Assembly: GCA_045630285.1 (NCBI GenBank)
Contig: JAZQSX010000054.1
Span: forward strand, 1-33,856
From: RGIG3009 sp045630285
Lineage (GTDB): Bacteria > Bacillota > Clostridia > Oscillospirales > Acutalibacteraceae
Length of the DNA: 33,856 nucleotides
Direction of reading: 5' to 3'
Below the pieces are notes generated by a model, which saw only the letters and a program-made list of their open reading frames with translations, was not told the origin of the DNA and ran no database searches. This document shows positions 23,968 to 31,060 of this stretch, piece after piece (the stretch's first letter is position 1; each line of letters starts with the position of its first letter). The position numbers and the translations under genes were made by a program.

Positions 23968-24630
23968 ATGAATGCCGTTCGACAATTTGAGCCAAAGGGA
24001 GCTTTCCCGTCGCTGCCGTACATTTTGACGGCACCGGAGGATTGGGATCCGGCTACGGAACGGTTGCCGATGCTCGTGTTTTTGCACGGCGCCGGCGAGC
24101 GTGGTACGGATCCGGCACCGTTGCGGTCGTTTTACGGGATTCCTCGCCTGTTCGGCGAGCAGCCGCAGTATCACGGTTTGCGAGTGATCACGCTGTCTCC
24201 GCAATGTCCGGAATCGTATATTTGGCATCATCTCACCCTGCCGCTTCGTGAATTGATCGAAACGGTGGCGGAGGAGTGCGGCGTTGACCGTGACCGCATT
24301 ACCATTACCGGCTGCAGCATGGGTGGATTCGGCACGTGGGAGATGATCTGCACGTATCCCCAGTTGTTTGCGGCGGCCGCACCGATCTGTGGCGGCGGCT
24401 TGACGTGGCGTGCGGGTGCGTTAAAGCAGATGCCGCTGCGTGTGTTCCACGGCGGCGCAGACTCGGTAGTGCCGCTCGTGTACTCGCAGTTGATGACGGA
24501 CGCCGTCAACAAGGCGGGAGGACACGCGGAATTGACGGTGTTCCCGGGCGTGGATCACGATTCGTGGATCCCCACGTATCGGGATACCGATGTCATCGAG
24601 TGGTTAGTGGCGCAAAAGCGTTCGGTATAA
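23968..24630 (+). CDS. alpha/beta hydrolase, esterase/phospholipase-like
   Basis: A 220-residue serine hydrolase without a signal peptide. The order of elements is LVFLHGAGERGTD (oxyanion loop, about 36-48), TGCSMGGFGTWEM (nucleophile Ser in GxSxG), HGGADSVVP (Asp) and GVDHDSW (His). This matches the carboxylesterase/PHB-depolymerase-like group often found as domains or partners of carbohydrate esterases. The substrate is unknown. It begins 3 nt after the pseudokinase stop, with GGGGG upstream, and precedes nagA by 28 nt, so it belongs to the dnaD-nagA operon. Confidence 0.85.
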   Translation: MNAVRQFEPKGAFPSLPYILTAPEDWDPATERLPMLVFLHGAGERGTDPAPLRSFYGIPRLFGEQPQYHGLRVITLSPQCPESYIWHHLTLPLRELIETVAEECGVDRDRITITGCSMGGFGTWEMICTYPQLFAAAAPICGGGLTWRAGALKQMPLRVFHGGADSVVPLVYSQLMTDAVNKAGGHAELTVFPGVDHDSWIPTYRDTDVIEWLVAQKRSV

Positions 24631-24658
24631 CATAATCATATGAGAAAAGAGGAAAAGT

Positions 24659-25801
24659 ATGCTTCTGAAAAACGCAACGATCTACAACGATCAATTTGAA
24701 ACGGTGAAATTGAACATCACCGTCGAGGGTGAACGCATTGCGGCGGTCGACACCCGCACAACGGGCGATACCGTGCTGGATCTGGAAGGATATACCATTC
24801 TTCCGGGCCTGATCGATATGCATATTCACGGCTGCGGCGGGCATGATACCGGTGAGGCGACGGTGGAAGCGTTGGAGGCGATGTCTCGCTGCCTGGTGCA
24901 GCGTGGCGTCACGTCGTTCTGTCCCACCTCGATGACGTTGTCGTACGAGGAGCTGCAGGCGATCTTCCGCAACGTTGTCTCTGCACAGGAGACTGTGACC
25001 GGTGCGTATATTCAGGGCGTTAATATGGAAGGTCCCTATATTGCTATGTCCAAGAAGGGTGCGCAGAACGGTGCGTATGTCCGCAATCCGGATGCTGAGG
25101 AGTTCAAACGGTTGTTTGAAGATTGCGAAGGTATGATCAAGGTAGTGGACATCGCTCCCGAAACCGACGGTGCGCAGGAGTTTGTAGAGCAGGTTCAGGG
25201 CATTTGCCCGGTATCTGTGGCGCACACGGCGGCGGATTATGACCAGGCTTGCGCAGCGTTTGAGTGGGGCGTGCGTCACGTGACGCACCTCTACAATGCT
25301 CAAAGCGGCTTGACGCATCGTGCGCCCGGCGTGGTTGGTGCGGTGTTTGACAAAGCGAAGCAATATGGTGTTCGTGCGGAGCTGATCTGCGACGGATTCC
25401 ATATTCATCCCGCTGCTCTGCGTATTGCGTTTTCCCAGTTGGGCGAGGATAACTCCGTGATCGTCAGTGACTCGATGTGTGCCGCCGGCCATGTGGACGG
25501 TGAGTACGATCTGGGCGGTCAGACGGTGTATGTCCGTGATGGCAAAGCGCTTCTGGCTGACGGCACGATCGCAGCTTCGACCTCGAATGTGTACGACGAG
25601 CTCAAGAACGTGATCCGTTTTGGTATTCCGGTCAAGCAGGCGATCAAATCGGCTACCATCAACCCGGCCCGTGCGATCCGTGTGGATCACGAGACCGGCT
25701 CGATCAGTGTCGGTAAGCTGGCGGATCTGTTGGTAGTGGATGACAACTTTAATATCGTGCTGGTCATCGTGCGTGGTGAGATCAAGGTAGACAATCGCTG
25801 A
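24659..25801 (+). CDS. nagA: N-acetylglucosamine-6-phosphate deacetylase
   Basis: A 380-residue amidohydrolase that converts GlcNAc-6-P to GlcN-6-P plus acetate in amino-sugar and peptidoglycan recycling. Metal-binding and substrate motifs: LPGLIDMHIHGCGGHDT (about 49-65), MEGPYIA with the Glu ligand (about 123-129), SVAHTAADY (His), VTHLYNAQSGLTHRAPGVVG (His), CDGFHIHP and the catalytic Asp in VSDSMCAAG. Length is typical. ATG 24659 follows AGAGGAAAAG. There is no nagB beside it; instead it ends the replication/pseudokinase operon, an unusual location. Confidence 0.95.
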   Translation: MLLKNATIYNDQFETVKLNITVEGERIAAVDTRTTGDTVLDLEGYTILPGLIDMHIHGCGGHDTGEATVEALEAMSRCLVQRGVTSFCPTSMTLSYEELQAIFRNVVSAQETVTGAYIQGVNMEGPYIAMSKKGAQNGAYVRNPDAEEFKRLFEDCEGMIKVVDIAPETDGAQEFVEQVQGICPVSVAHTAADYDQACAAFEWGVRHVTHLYNAQSGLTHRAPGVVGAVFDKAKQYGVRAELICDGFHIHPAALRIAFSQLGEDNSVIVSDSMCAAGHVDGEYDLGGQTVYVRDGKALLADGTIAASTSNVYDELKNVIRFGIPVKQAIKSATINPARAIRVDHETGSISVGKLADLLVVDDNFNIVLVIVRGEIKVDNR

Positions 25802-25829
25802 TCGGCAACGAGCCGAAAGGATGATCTCT

Positions 25830-26006
25830 TTGAAAAAGGCACCGTGTGACGGTATCGGAACCGTGGTGTTACTCTCTGCTGCCGTATCGGCAGCTACCAC
25901 GATGGCGGTTTTGGCTGCACGTAGGTTTTGCTCGCACAGCAAGCGGAGATCGCTATGCAAAAGCAAGCACTTCTATGTGCCGCTGACCTCCTCCGAGGAA
26001 TCCTGA
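25830..26006 (+). CDS. small predicted membrane peptide
   Basis: A possible 58-residue peptide with one hydrophobic helix (about 10-33, Ala/Val-rich) and a basic, Cys-containing tail. The TTG at 25830 is favoured as start because AAAGGA lies 7 nt before it; the ATG at 25821 overlaps that site. It sits 28 nt after nagA and immediately before the operon terminator. I recognise no family, and expression is unproven. Confidence 0.45.
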   Translation: MKKAPCDGIGTVVLLSAAVSAATTMAVLAARRFCSHSKRRSLCKSKHFYVPLTSSEES

Positions 26007-26011
26007 TGAGA

Positions 26012-26046
26012 AAACCGTGTCGAGTGTGATACTCGGCACGGTTTTT
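26012..26046 (+). terminator. intrinsic terminator of the dnaD-nagA operon
   Basis: An 11-bp stem with one G-U pair (26015-26025 with 26031-26041), a 5-nt loop and TTTTT at 26042-26046. An A run on the other side could make it bidirectional. Confidence 0.88.
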
Positions 26047-26128
26047 GCATTGTTAATAATTGCGCATAAAAATAGTTAAAAAAGAACTTCTTTTGGAACA
26101 ATTCGATAAAAGTAGACAAGAATTTCTA

Positions 26129-26157
26129 TTGACATAGTTACAAAATTGTTATATTAT
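26129..26157 (+). promoter_or_regulatory. promoter of the lipoprotein gene
   Basis: A perfect -35 TTGACA (26129-26134), a 17-nt spacer and -10 TATTAT (26152-26157), set in a markedly AT-rich stretch (about 26045-26220). Confidence 0.75.
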
Positions 26158-26233
26158 AGTGATGGAAATCCATGACAATTTATACGGAAAAAATTACGGC
26201 TGCCGATATGATGAAATGAAAGGTGTGTAGGCG

Positions 26234-27100
26234 ATGAAGAAAAAGTTGGTTCGCACAGCCCTGTCTGCGTGTATGCTGTTGATTTGTATTTTGCTTGTTG
26301 CTTGCTCAGCGTCCAAATCCATGGATGCCGATAAGGCGAGTCCGACGCAAGCGATGGATACCGCAACAACGTTGAGTACCGCTGATGTTGTATCGACGAC
26401 CTCTCAGACCGATGAGTCTGTGGTAACGACTACTGTTTCGTCTGCGATCACCTCGACGACTACAGTGACTAAAAAAGCGGAGAACCCTACAACGACGGTT
26501 ACGAATCCGATGACTACGGTGCCTACAACGCGCATGACAGTTCCGCCATCAACAGTGTTGGAAGCAGAGGAATCGTTCACTTTTCCGTATGAAAGCGAGG
26601 ATTACACCGTTTTTCGGCAGTACGTTGCCAAATATTTTCCAGATGAAAAGCATTTCGATTCGTTTAGAGTTCGAAAGATTGACACGACAAACAAGAAATA
26701 CAAAGGCTATCGGATTGTATTCAATCGGTGGATCAACGGGTGTGAAACAGATTCCTTTTACATCTTTTACTTTGATACCGAAGGAAAATTTGTCGAGGTT
26801 TCGTATCGGTCATTCAAATACGATGCCTCCAAGGTAAAACCGCCGCGTGTGGCTACCGAAGCGGAGATCGAAGCGGCAAAGCGGGCAGAAGCGGAAAAGG
26901 TGCCTGATGGAATGGTTGTGTGGGAGCAGAGAGTTAGTGATTCATCGTACAGCATCTATGCCGATGCGAATGATTTTACCGTTACCACGATCTATGTAAC
27001 TCAGGGCAATTATAATTTGTATAATAATCCCGACTACGAATACTACGGCAGTACACCGCCCCATGCGGCTTTGATCGAAACCTACACCATTCCTCGATAA
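26234..27100 (+). CDS. hypothetical Thr-rich lipoprotein
   Basis: A 288-residue secreted lipoprotein. A signal peptide with the lipobox LLVACS puts the lipidated Cys near residue 24. A Thr/Ser/Val-rich linker (about 45-110) leads to a globular C-terminal region rich in Tyr, Phe and Lys (FTFPYESEDYTVFRQYVAKY). No family is recognised. ATG 26234 follows AAAGGTG by 8 nt. It has its own strong promoter and terminator. Base composition is visibly more AT-rich than flanking genes, suggesting recent acquisition or relaxed selection. Confidence 0.75.
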   Translation: MKKKLVRTALSACMLLICILLVACSASKSMDADKASPTQAMDTATTLSTADVVSTTSQTDESVVTTTVSSAITSTTTVTKKAENPTTTVTNPMTTVPTTRMTVPPSTVLEAEESFTFPYESEDYTVFRQYVAKYFPDEKHFDSFRVRKIDTTNKKYKGYRIVFNRWINGCETDSFYIFYFDTEGKFVEVSYRSFKYDASKVKPPRVATEAEIEAAKRAEAEKVPDGMVVWEQRVSDSSYSIYADANDFTVTTIYVTQGNYNLYNNPDYEYYGSTPPHAALIETYTIPR

Positions 27101-27105
27101 CAGCT

Positions 27106-27148
27106 GAACACCCGCCCCCGACGTTGTCGGGGGCGGTGTTCGGTTTTT
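27106..27148 (+). terminator. intrinsic terminator of the lipoprotein gene
   Basis: A 16-bp GC-rich stem with one bulged C (27106-27122 with 27126-27141), GTT loop, followed by GGTTTTT. Confidence 0.9.
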
Positions 27149-27188
27149 ATATACCTCTTGGCAAAACACGCTTTTTGCATTTTGAGAC

Positions 27189-27217
27189 TTGACATTTTGC
27201 AAAGATGTCGGTATACT
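27189..27217 (+). promoter_or_regulatory. promoter of the mgtC-like gene
   Basis: A perfect -35 TTGACA (27189-27194), a 17-nt spacer and -10 TATACT (27212-27217). The predicted leader to the start codon is about 105 nt, long enough to hold regulatory RNA. Confidence 0.8.
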
Positions 27218-27254
27218 GAGGGTGTTATATCGTTTGGTGCCGTGGAGTGGAAAA

Positions 27255-27300
27255 GCGAAAAAGCAGGTGTATTCTGCCTTTTTCGCCATTTTTATTTTTA
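27255..27300 (+). terminator. attenuator-like hairpin in the mgtC-like leader
   Basis: A 12-bp stem with one bulge (27255-27266 with 27274-27286) followed by a U-rich tail (TTTTTATTTTT) inside the 5' leader, between the promoter and the ribosome binding site. This is the layout of a transcription attenuator controlling the downstream gene. No antiterminator partner was worked out by eye. Confidence 0.5.
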
Positions 27301-27328
27301 CGGGCACTGTACAAAGGAGGAACTCAAA

Positions 27329-28012
27329 ATGAAAGAATTGTGGGAAACTCTTGTAGGCTTCAATGTTTGGTCGGTCGTTTTTCGTGTGGTTTTGGCGGCG
27401 GTTCTCGGCGGCCTGATTGGTAGTGAGCGTGGCCGTCACGGCCGTGCCGCCGGTATGCGCACGCACATTTTGGTGTGTCTCGGCTCGGCGATCACTTCGC
27501 TGACGGGCTTGTATGCCGTGGAAACGCTGGGCTACACGGGTGACGTTTTCCGCATCTCGGCGCAGGTCGTTTCCGGTATCGGTTTTCTCGGCGCCGGCAC
27601 GATCCTGGTGCGTAATCGCTCGATCGTTACGGGCTTGACCACCGCTGCGGGCATGTGGGCGACCGCCTCGATCGGCATCGCCGTGGGCTACGGCTTCTAC
27701 GTCGGTGCGATCGCCGCATCGCTGCTGTGTCTGCTGTTTGTTCCGATGCTCGGCAAGGTGGAGTACAAGCGGAAGCTTCTCAGCAGCATCTACGTCGAGG
27801 TGGATGACATTTCCCGTACCGGTGTGTTGGTCGAAGAGATCCGAGGCTTGCTCGGACACACGCTGACGGTGCAGATCGTAGCGCCCAAAAGCACTTGCAA
27901 CGGTCACGTTGGTTTGCAGCTGCTGGTGCGCTCCAGTGTGATGACTGCCGAACTCGTTCAAAAGATCACCGAAATGGAAGGCGTGTCCTTCATGGTGGAA
28001 GAGGACACCTAA
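27329..28012 (+). CDS. MgtC/SapB family membrane protein
   Basis: A 227-residue protein with an N-terminal MgtC domain of about five membrane helices (about 10-140) and a C-terminal soluble, ACT-like domain (about 145-227). Family motifs: LGGLIGSERGRHGRAAGMRTH, VVSGIGFLGAGTILV and GLTTAAGMWATASIG; the Asp/Arg/Gly-rich first motif is diagnostic. In pathogens MgtC supports growth in low magnesium and controls membrane energetics; in free-living Firmicutes the role is unclear. ATG 27329 follows AAAGGAGG. It is monocistronic with a strong promoter, an attenuator-like leader and a strong terminator. Confidence 0.93.
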   Translation: MKELWETLVGFNVWSVVFRVVLAAVLGGLIGSERGRHGRAAGMRTHILVCLGSAITSLTGLYAVETLGYTGDVFRISAQVVSGIGFLGAGTILVRNRSIVTGLTTAAGMWATASIGIAVGYGFYVGAIAASLLCLLFVPMLGKVEYKRKLLSSIYVEVDDISRTGVLVEEIRGLLGHTLTVQIVAPKSTCNGHVGLQLLVRSSVMTAELVQKITEMEGVSFMVEEDT

Positions 28013-28028
28013 CAGCAACGCATCAACG

Positions 28029-28057
28029 GAAGCACGCGAAAGCGTGCTTCTTTTTTT
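28029..28057 (+). terminator. intrinsic terminator of the mgtC-like gene
   Basis: A perfect 9-bp stem (28029-28037 with 28042-28050), a GAAA tetraloop and a run of seven T (28051-28057). Confidence 0.95.
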
Positions 28058-28087
28058 GCCGAAACAGCAAAAATCGGCGGATATTTC

Positions 28088-28115
28088 TTGCTTTTTGCGG
28101 CTTATGTGCTAGAAT
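28088..28115 (+). promoter_or_regulatory. putative promoter of the DUF4091-like gene
   Basis: A -35-like TTGCTT (28088-28093), a 16-nt spacer and -10 TAGAAT (28110-28115), placed after the mgtC terminator. Confidence 0.5.
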
Positions 28116-28146
28116 AAGATCGAACAGAGTGAAATGGGGGATGACG

Positions 28147-29793
28147 ATGGAGTTCCGTTGGATCAGCTCGCTGGAAAAGGTGTTTTCCGACGAGCCGCTG
28201 GCGGCGCCGGCAATTACCGAGGCGACGGCGCTGCGCGGAGAGCGTTTCAGCGTACAGTGTGCCACGTATTATGACGGCAACGATAAGCTGTATGGAGACG
28301 TTGCGGTGAAGACCGATCTTCCCGGCGGCGTGCGGCTGTACCGGGTAGGCAATGTTCCGGTGATGCTGCCGACCTATCCGTGGGCAGACGATTATTTCCT
28401 CCGCAAGCAGCCGGGCGTATTTCCTGACCCCCTGTTTGAGCAGACGGAAAATATCTCGCTGTCTCGCAAGCAATGGCGCAGCCTGTGGATCGAGGCGGCG
28501 ATACCGGAGGATTGTCCTGCCGGTCGCTATACGATCGAGCTAACCTTTACGTCCAAGGTGTCGTGGCTGGATATTCGGGAAAGCACCGCATTTACTGTGG
28601 AGGTGTTGCCTGTAACACTGCCCAAGCAGACGCTGATGTGCACCGAGTGGTTTCACTGCGATTGCCTGGCGGTGGAATACGGCGTTCCGGTTTTCAGCGA
28701 GGCGCATTGGCGTATCATAGAAAACTACGTCAAGAATGCCGCCGATTACGGTATTACGATGCTGCTGACCCCGGTATTTACGCCGCCGCTGGACACGGCG
28801 GTGGGCGGCGAGCGTCCCACTGTTCAGTTGGTGGACGTGCGTGTGGAGAAGGGCAAGTACCGCTTTGCTTTTGGCAAACTGAAACGGTATTTGGATATGG
28901 CAGATCGCTGTGGGATCCATTATTTTGAGATCGCACACCTGTTCACCCAGTGGGGTGCCAAGCACGCTCCTAAAATTATGGCAACGGTGGACGGCGAGTA
29001 CAAGCGTATTTTCGGCTGGGAAACGGATGCGGTATCCGCAGAATATACGGCGTTTTTGCGGGCGTTTTTGAAGCGTTTGCGTGTTTTCTTGAAAAAAGCA
29101 GGCTATTTGGAGCGCTGTTGGTTCCATATCTCGGATGAGCCGAATGTTGAGGTCGAGGAAAGCTACCGCCTAGCACGGGAAAGCGTTGCCAACGTGCTGG
29201 AGGGGCTGCCGGTCATGGATGCGTTGTCCAAGTATTCCTTCTATGAAAAAGGCTTGGTGGCACATCCCGTTCCGTCGATCGATCACATTGATCCGTTTCT
29301 TGAAAACAACGTGCCGGATCTGTGGACCTATTACTGCTGCGGTCAGGTGGTGGACGTCAGCAACCGTATGATCGCTATGCCGTCGGCACGCAACCGCATT
29401 CTCGGCGTGCAATTATATAAGTATCATATTGTCGGCTTCCTTCAGTGGGGCTTCAATTTCTGGTTCAGCCAGTATTCGTTGCACCCGATCAATCCGTATC
29501 TGGTAACGGATGCCGACGACGCATTTCCGTCGGGCGACGCCTTCGTCGTTTACCCGGGCACCGACGGACGCCCCGTGCCGTCGCTGCGGGAATTGGTTTT
29601 TAATGAAGGGTTGCAGGATATGCGAGCTCTGCAGCTGCTGGAGCAGTTGACCTCACGTGAGGAGACGCTGGCGTTTATCGAGGAACAGTGCGGCGGACGT
29701 CCGTTGACCTTCAAGGACTATCCGCACGAAGCGCAGTGGATCCTCGACTTCCGTGAAGCCCTCAACCGCAAGCTGGCGGCGCTGGTAAAGTAA
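28147..29793 (+). CDS. DUF4091 glycoside-hydrolase-like protein
   Basis: A 548-residue protein with an N-terminal beta-rich domain (about 1-155), a central TIM-barrel-like region and a C-terminal DUF4091-type part. Recognisable pieces are CTEWFHCDCLA, FEIAHLFTQWGAKH, WFHISDEPN (probable catalytic-strand acidic residues) and LQWGFNFWFSQYS. There is no signal peptide, so it would act inside the cell on imported or recycled glycans. The specific substrate is unknown. ATG 28147 is preferred over 28141 because GGGGG then lies 6 nt upstream. It is a single-gene unit with its own promoter and terminator. Confidence 0.82.
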   Translation: MEFRWISSLEKVFSDEPLAAPAITEATALRGERFSVQCATYYDGNDKLYGDVAVKTDLPGGVRLYRVGNVPVMLPTYPWADDYFLRKQPGVFPDPLFEQTENISLSRKQWRSLWIEAAIPEDCPAGRYTIELTFTSKVSWLDIRESTAFTVEVLPVTLPKQTLMCTEWFHCDCLAVEYGVPVFSEAHWRIIENYVKNAADYGITMLLTPVFTPPLDTAVGGERPTVQLVDVRVEKGKYRFAFGKLKRYLDMADRCGIHYFEIAHLFTQWGAKHAPKIMATVDGEYKRIFGWETDAVSAEYTAFLRAFLKRLRVFLKKAGYLERCWFHISDEPNVEVEESYRLARESVANVLEGLPVMDALSKYSFYEKGLVAHPVPSIDHIDPFLENNVPDLWTYYCCGQVVDVSNRMIAMPSARNRILGVQLYKYHIVGFLQWGFNFWFSQYSLHPINPYLVTDADDAFPSGDAFVVYPGTDGRPVPSLRELVFNEGLQDMRALQLLEQLTSREETLAFIEEQCGGRPLTFKDYPHEAQWILDFREALNRKLAALVK

Positions 29794-29804
29794 AATAAAA
29801 AAAG

Positions 29805-29845
29805 CAGCGGCTCGGAACATGGTTCCGAGCCGCTGTATTATTTTT
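29805..29845. terminator. bidirectional intrinsic terminator
   Basis: A perfect 14-bp stem (29805-29818 with 29822-29835), 3-nt loop, T-rich tail on the plus strand and A run on the other side. It serves the convergent DUF4091-like gene and ddl. Confidence 0.93.
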
Positions 29846-29846
29846 C

Positions 29847-31046
29847 TTACAGCTTACCGCCCTTGGCGCCCTTGGCACCGCCGAGGGACACCGTGGAGAG
29901 CAGATTGGTATCGAAGCTGAACTGCAGGGCATCACGGCTGCGCTGACGCTTAAATGCCAATGCGATCATTTCATCCAACAGCTTGTTAAACGGGAGGTCG
30001 GTTGCTTCCCACAAATAGAAGGACAGCGAACCGGGGGTGGTGTTGATCTCGTTGACCCACAGCTCGCCCGTTTCGGGGTTGTTGAGGAAATCGATGCGAG
30101 CCACGCCGCTGCAGCCTAATGCACGGAAGGTGCGAATTGCCAGCGCCTGCACCTTGGCAGTGAGTTCCTCAGGAATATCCGCAGGGCAGCGGCGCTTAAG
30201 ATCAGCCATACCGCCCGACTTGTTGCCGGATTTGCTGCCGCCGCTCAAATACTTATCACGGTAGCTCAGGATCTCGTCGCAGCTGACCGGCTCCTCACAA
30301 GCGGAGGCACGGGCGCCGTCGGCATCGCCAAGCACCGAGCAGTTGATCTCACGCAGGGGGGTGACGGCTTTTTCCACCAGAACACGGGGCGCATAACCGA
30401 AGGCGTCATCCAGCGCTGCGGCCAATTTGTCACGGTTGTTGGCACGGGCGATACCCACCGATGAACCGAGGTTGACAGGCTTGACGATCATCGGGTAGCC
30501 GATCGCTTCTTCCAGGCGGTTGAGGACTTTTTCGCTGCCCTGCGCATACGCCTTGCCGGAGAACGCCATGGCATCCAGCACCGGCACACCCGCATCCCGC
30601 AAAACGGATTTCATCAGGAACTTATCCATACCCAAAGCGGCGGAGGTAACGTCACAGCCGGTGTAGGGGACGTTGAGCATTTCCAGCATACCCATTAACG
30701 TACCGTCCTCCACGTTGGTGCCGTGAACAGCAGGGATCGCTACCTCGAACGAGGCAACGACATTGTTGCCGAACAACTTGGCGGGATAACGGACCAGATC
30801 CACGCCGTTGGCGGTGGGAACCGGAAGCACCTGTGTGGCTTGCGCAAGGCAATCGCCGAGGTTGCGGTAGTTTTCGATATGTTCCAGTACCTCACCCGTG
30901 TAGAAACGGTTGGTTTTACTGATATACACGACAATGGGATCGTATTTGTTGCGATCCAATGCGCTGAAGGCCTGGATACCGGTGATAACCGACACCTCGT
31001 GCTCCACACTGCGACCGCCAAACATCACGGCAACTTTAGTTTTCAT
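29847..31046 (-). CDS. ddl: D-alanine--D-alanine ligase
   Basis: A 399-residue ATP-grasp enzyme that joins two D-Ala for the peptidoglycan stem peptide. Motifs: MFGGRSVEHEVSVITG (about 8-23), AVHGTNVEDGTLMGMLEML (about 106-124), KPVNLGSSVGIA, EINCSVLGD and NEINTTPGS. The omega-loop region has a Gly/Ser/Lys-rich insert (YLSGGSKSGNKSGGM), and the C-terminus ends in a Gly/Lys tail that extends beyond the usual 350-370 residues. ATG 31046 follows AAAGGTG. It lies 14 nt after murF, whose product uses D-Ala-D-Ala, so pathway logic supports both calls. Confidence 0.97.
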   Translation of the reverse strand: MKTKVAVMFGGRSVEHEVSVITGIQAFSALDRNKYDPIVVYISKTNRFYTGEVLEHIENYRNLGDCLAQATQVLPVPTANGVDLVRYPAKLFGNNVVASFEVAIPAVHGTNVEDGTLMGMLEMLNVPYTGCDVTSAALGMDKFLMKSVLRDAGVPVLDAMAFSGKAYAQGSEKVLNRLEEAIGYPMIVKPVNLGSSVGIARANNRDKLAAALDDAFGYAPRVLVEKAVTPLREINCSVLGDADGARASACEEPVSCDEILSYRDKYLSGGSKSGNKSGGMADLKRRCPADIPEELTAKVQALAIRTFRALGCSGVARIDFLNNPETGELWVNEINTTPGSLSFYLWEATDLPFNKLLDEMIALAFKRQRSRDALQFSFDTNLLSTVSLGGAKGAKGGKL

Positions 31047-31060
31047 AGTGACATCACCTT

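Noticed and set aside
22651..24231. A 526-codon minus-strand frame opposite the pseudokinase and esterase.
   Set aside because: His/Arg/Gln-rich shadow composition and antisense to two genes with clear motifs.
24593..25966. A 457-codon minus-strand frame opposite nagA.
   Set aside because: Antisense to nagA, whose metal-binding motifs are unambiguous; no ribosome binding site.
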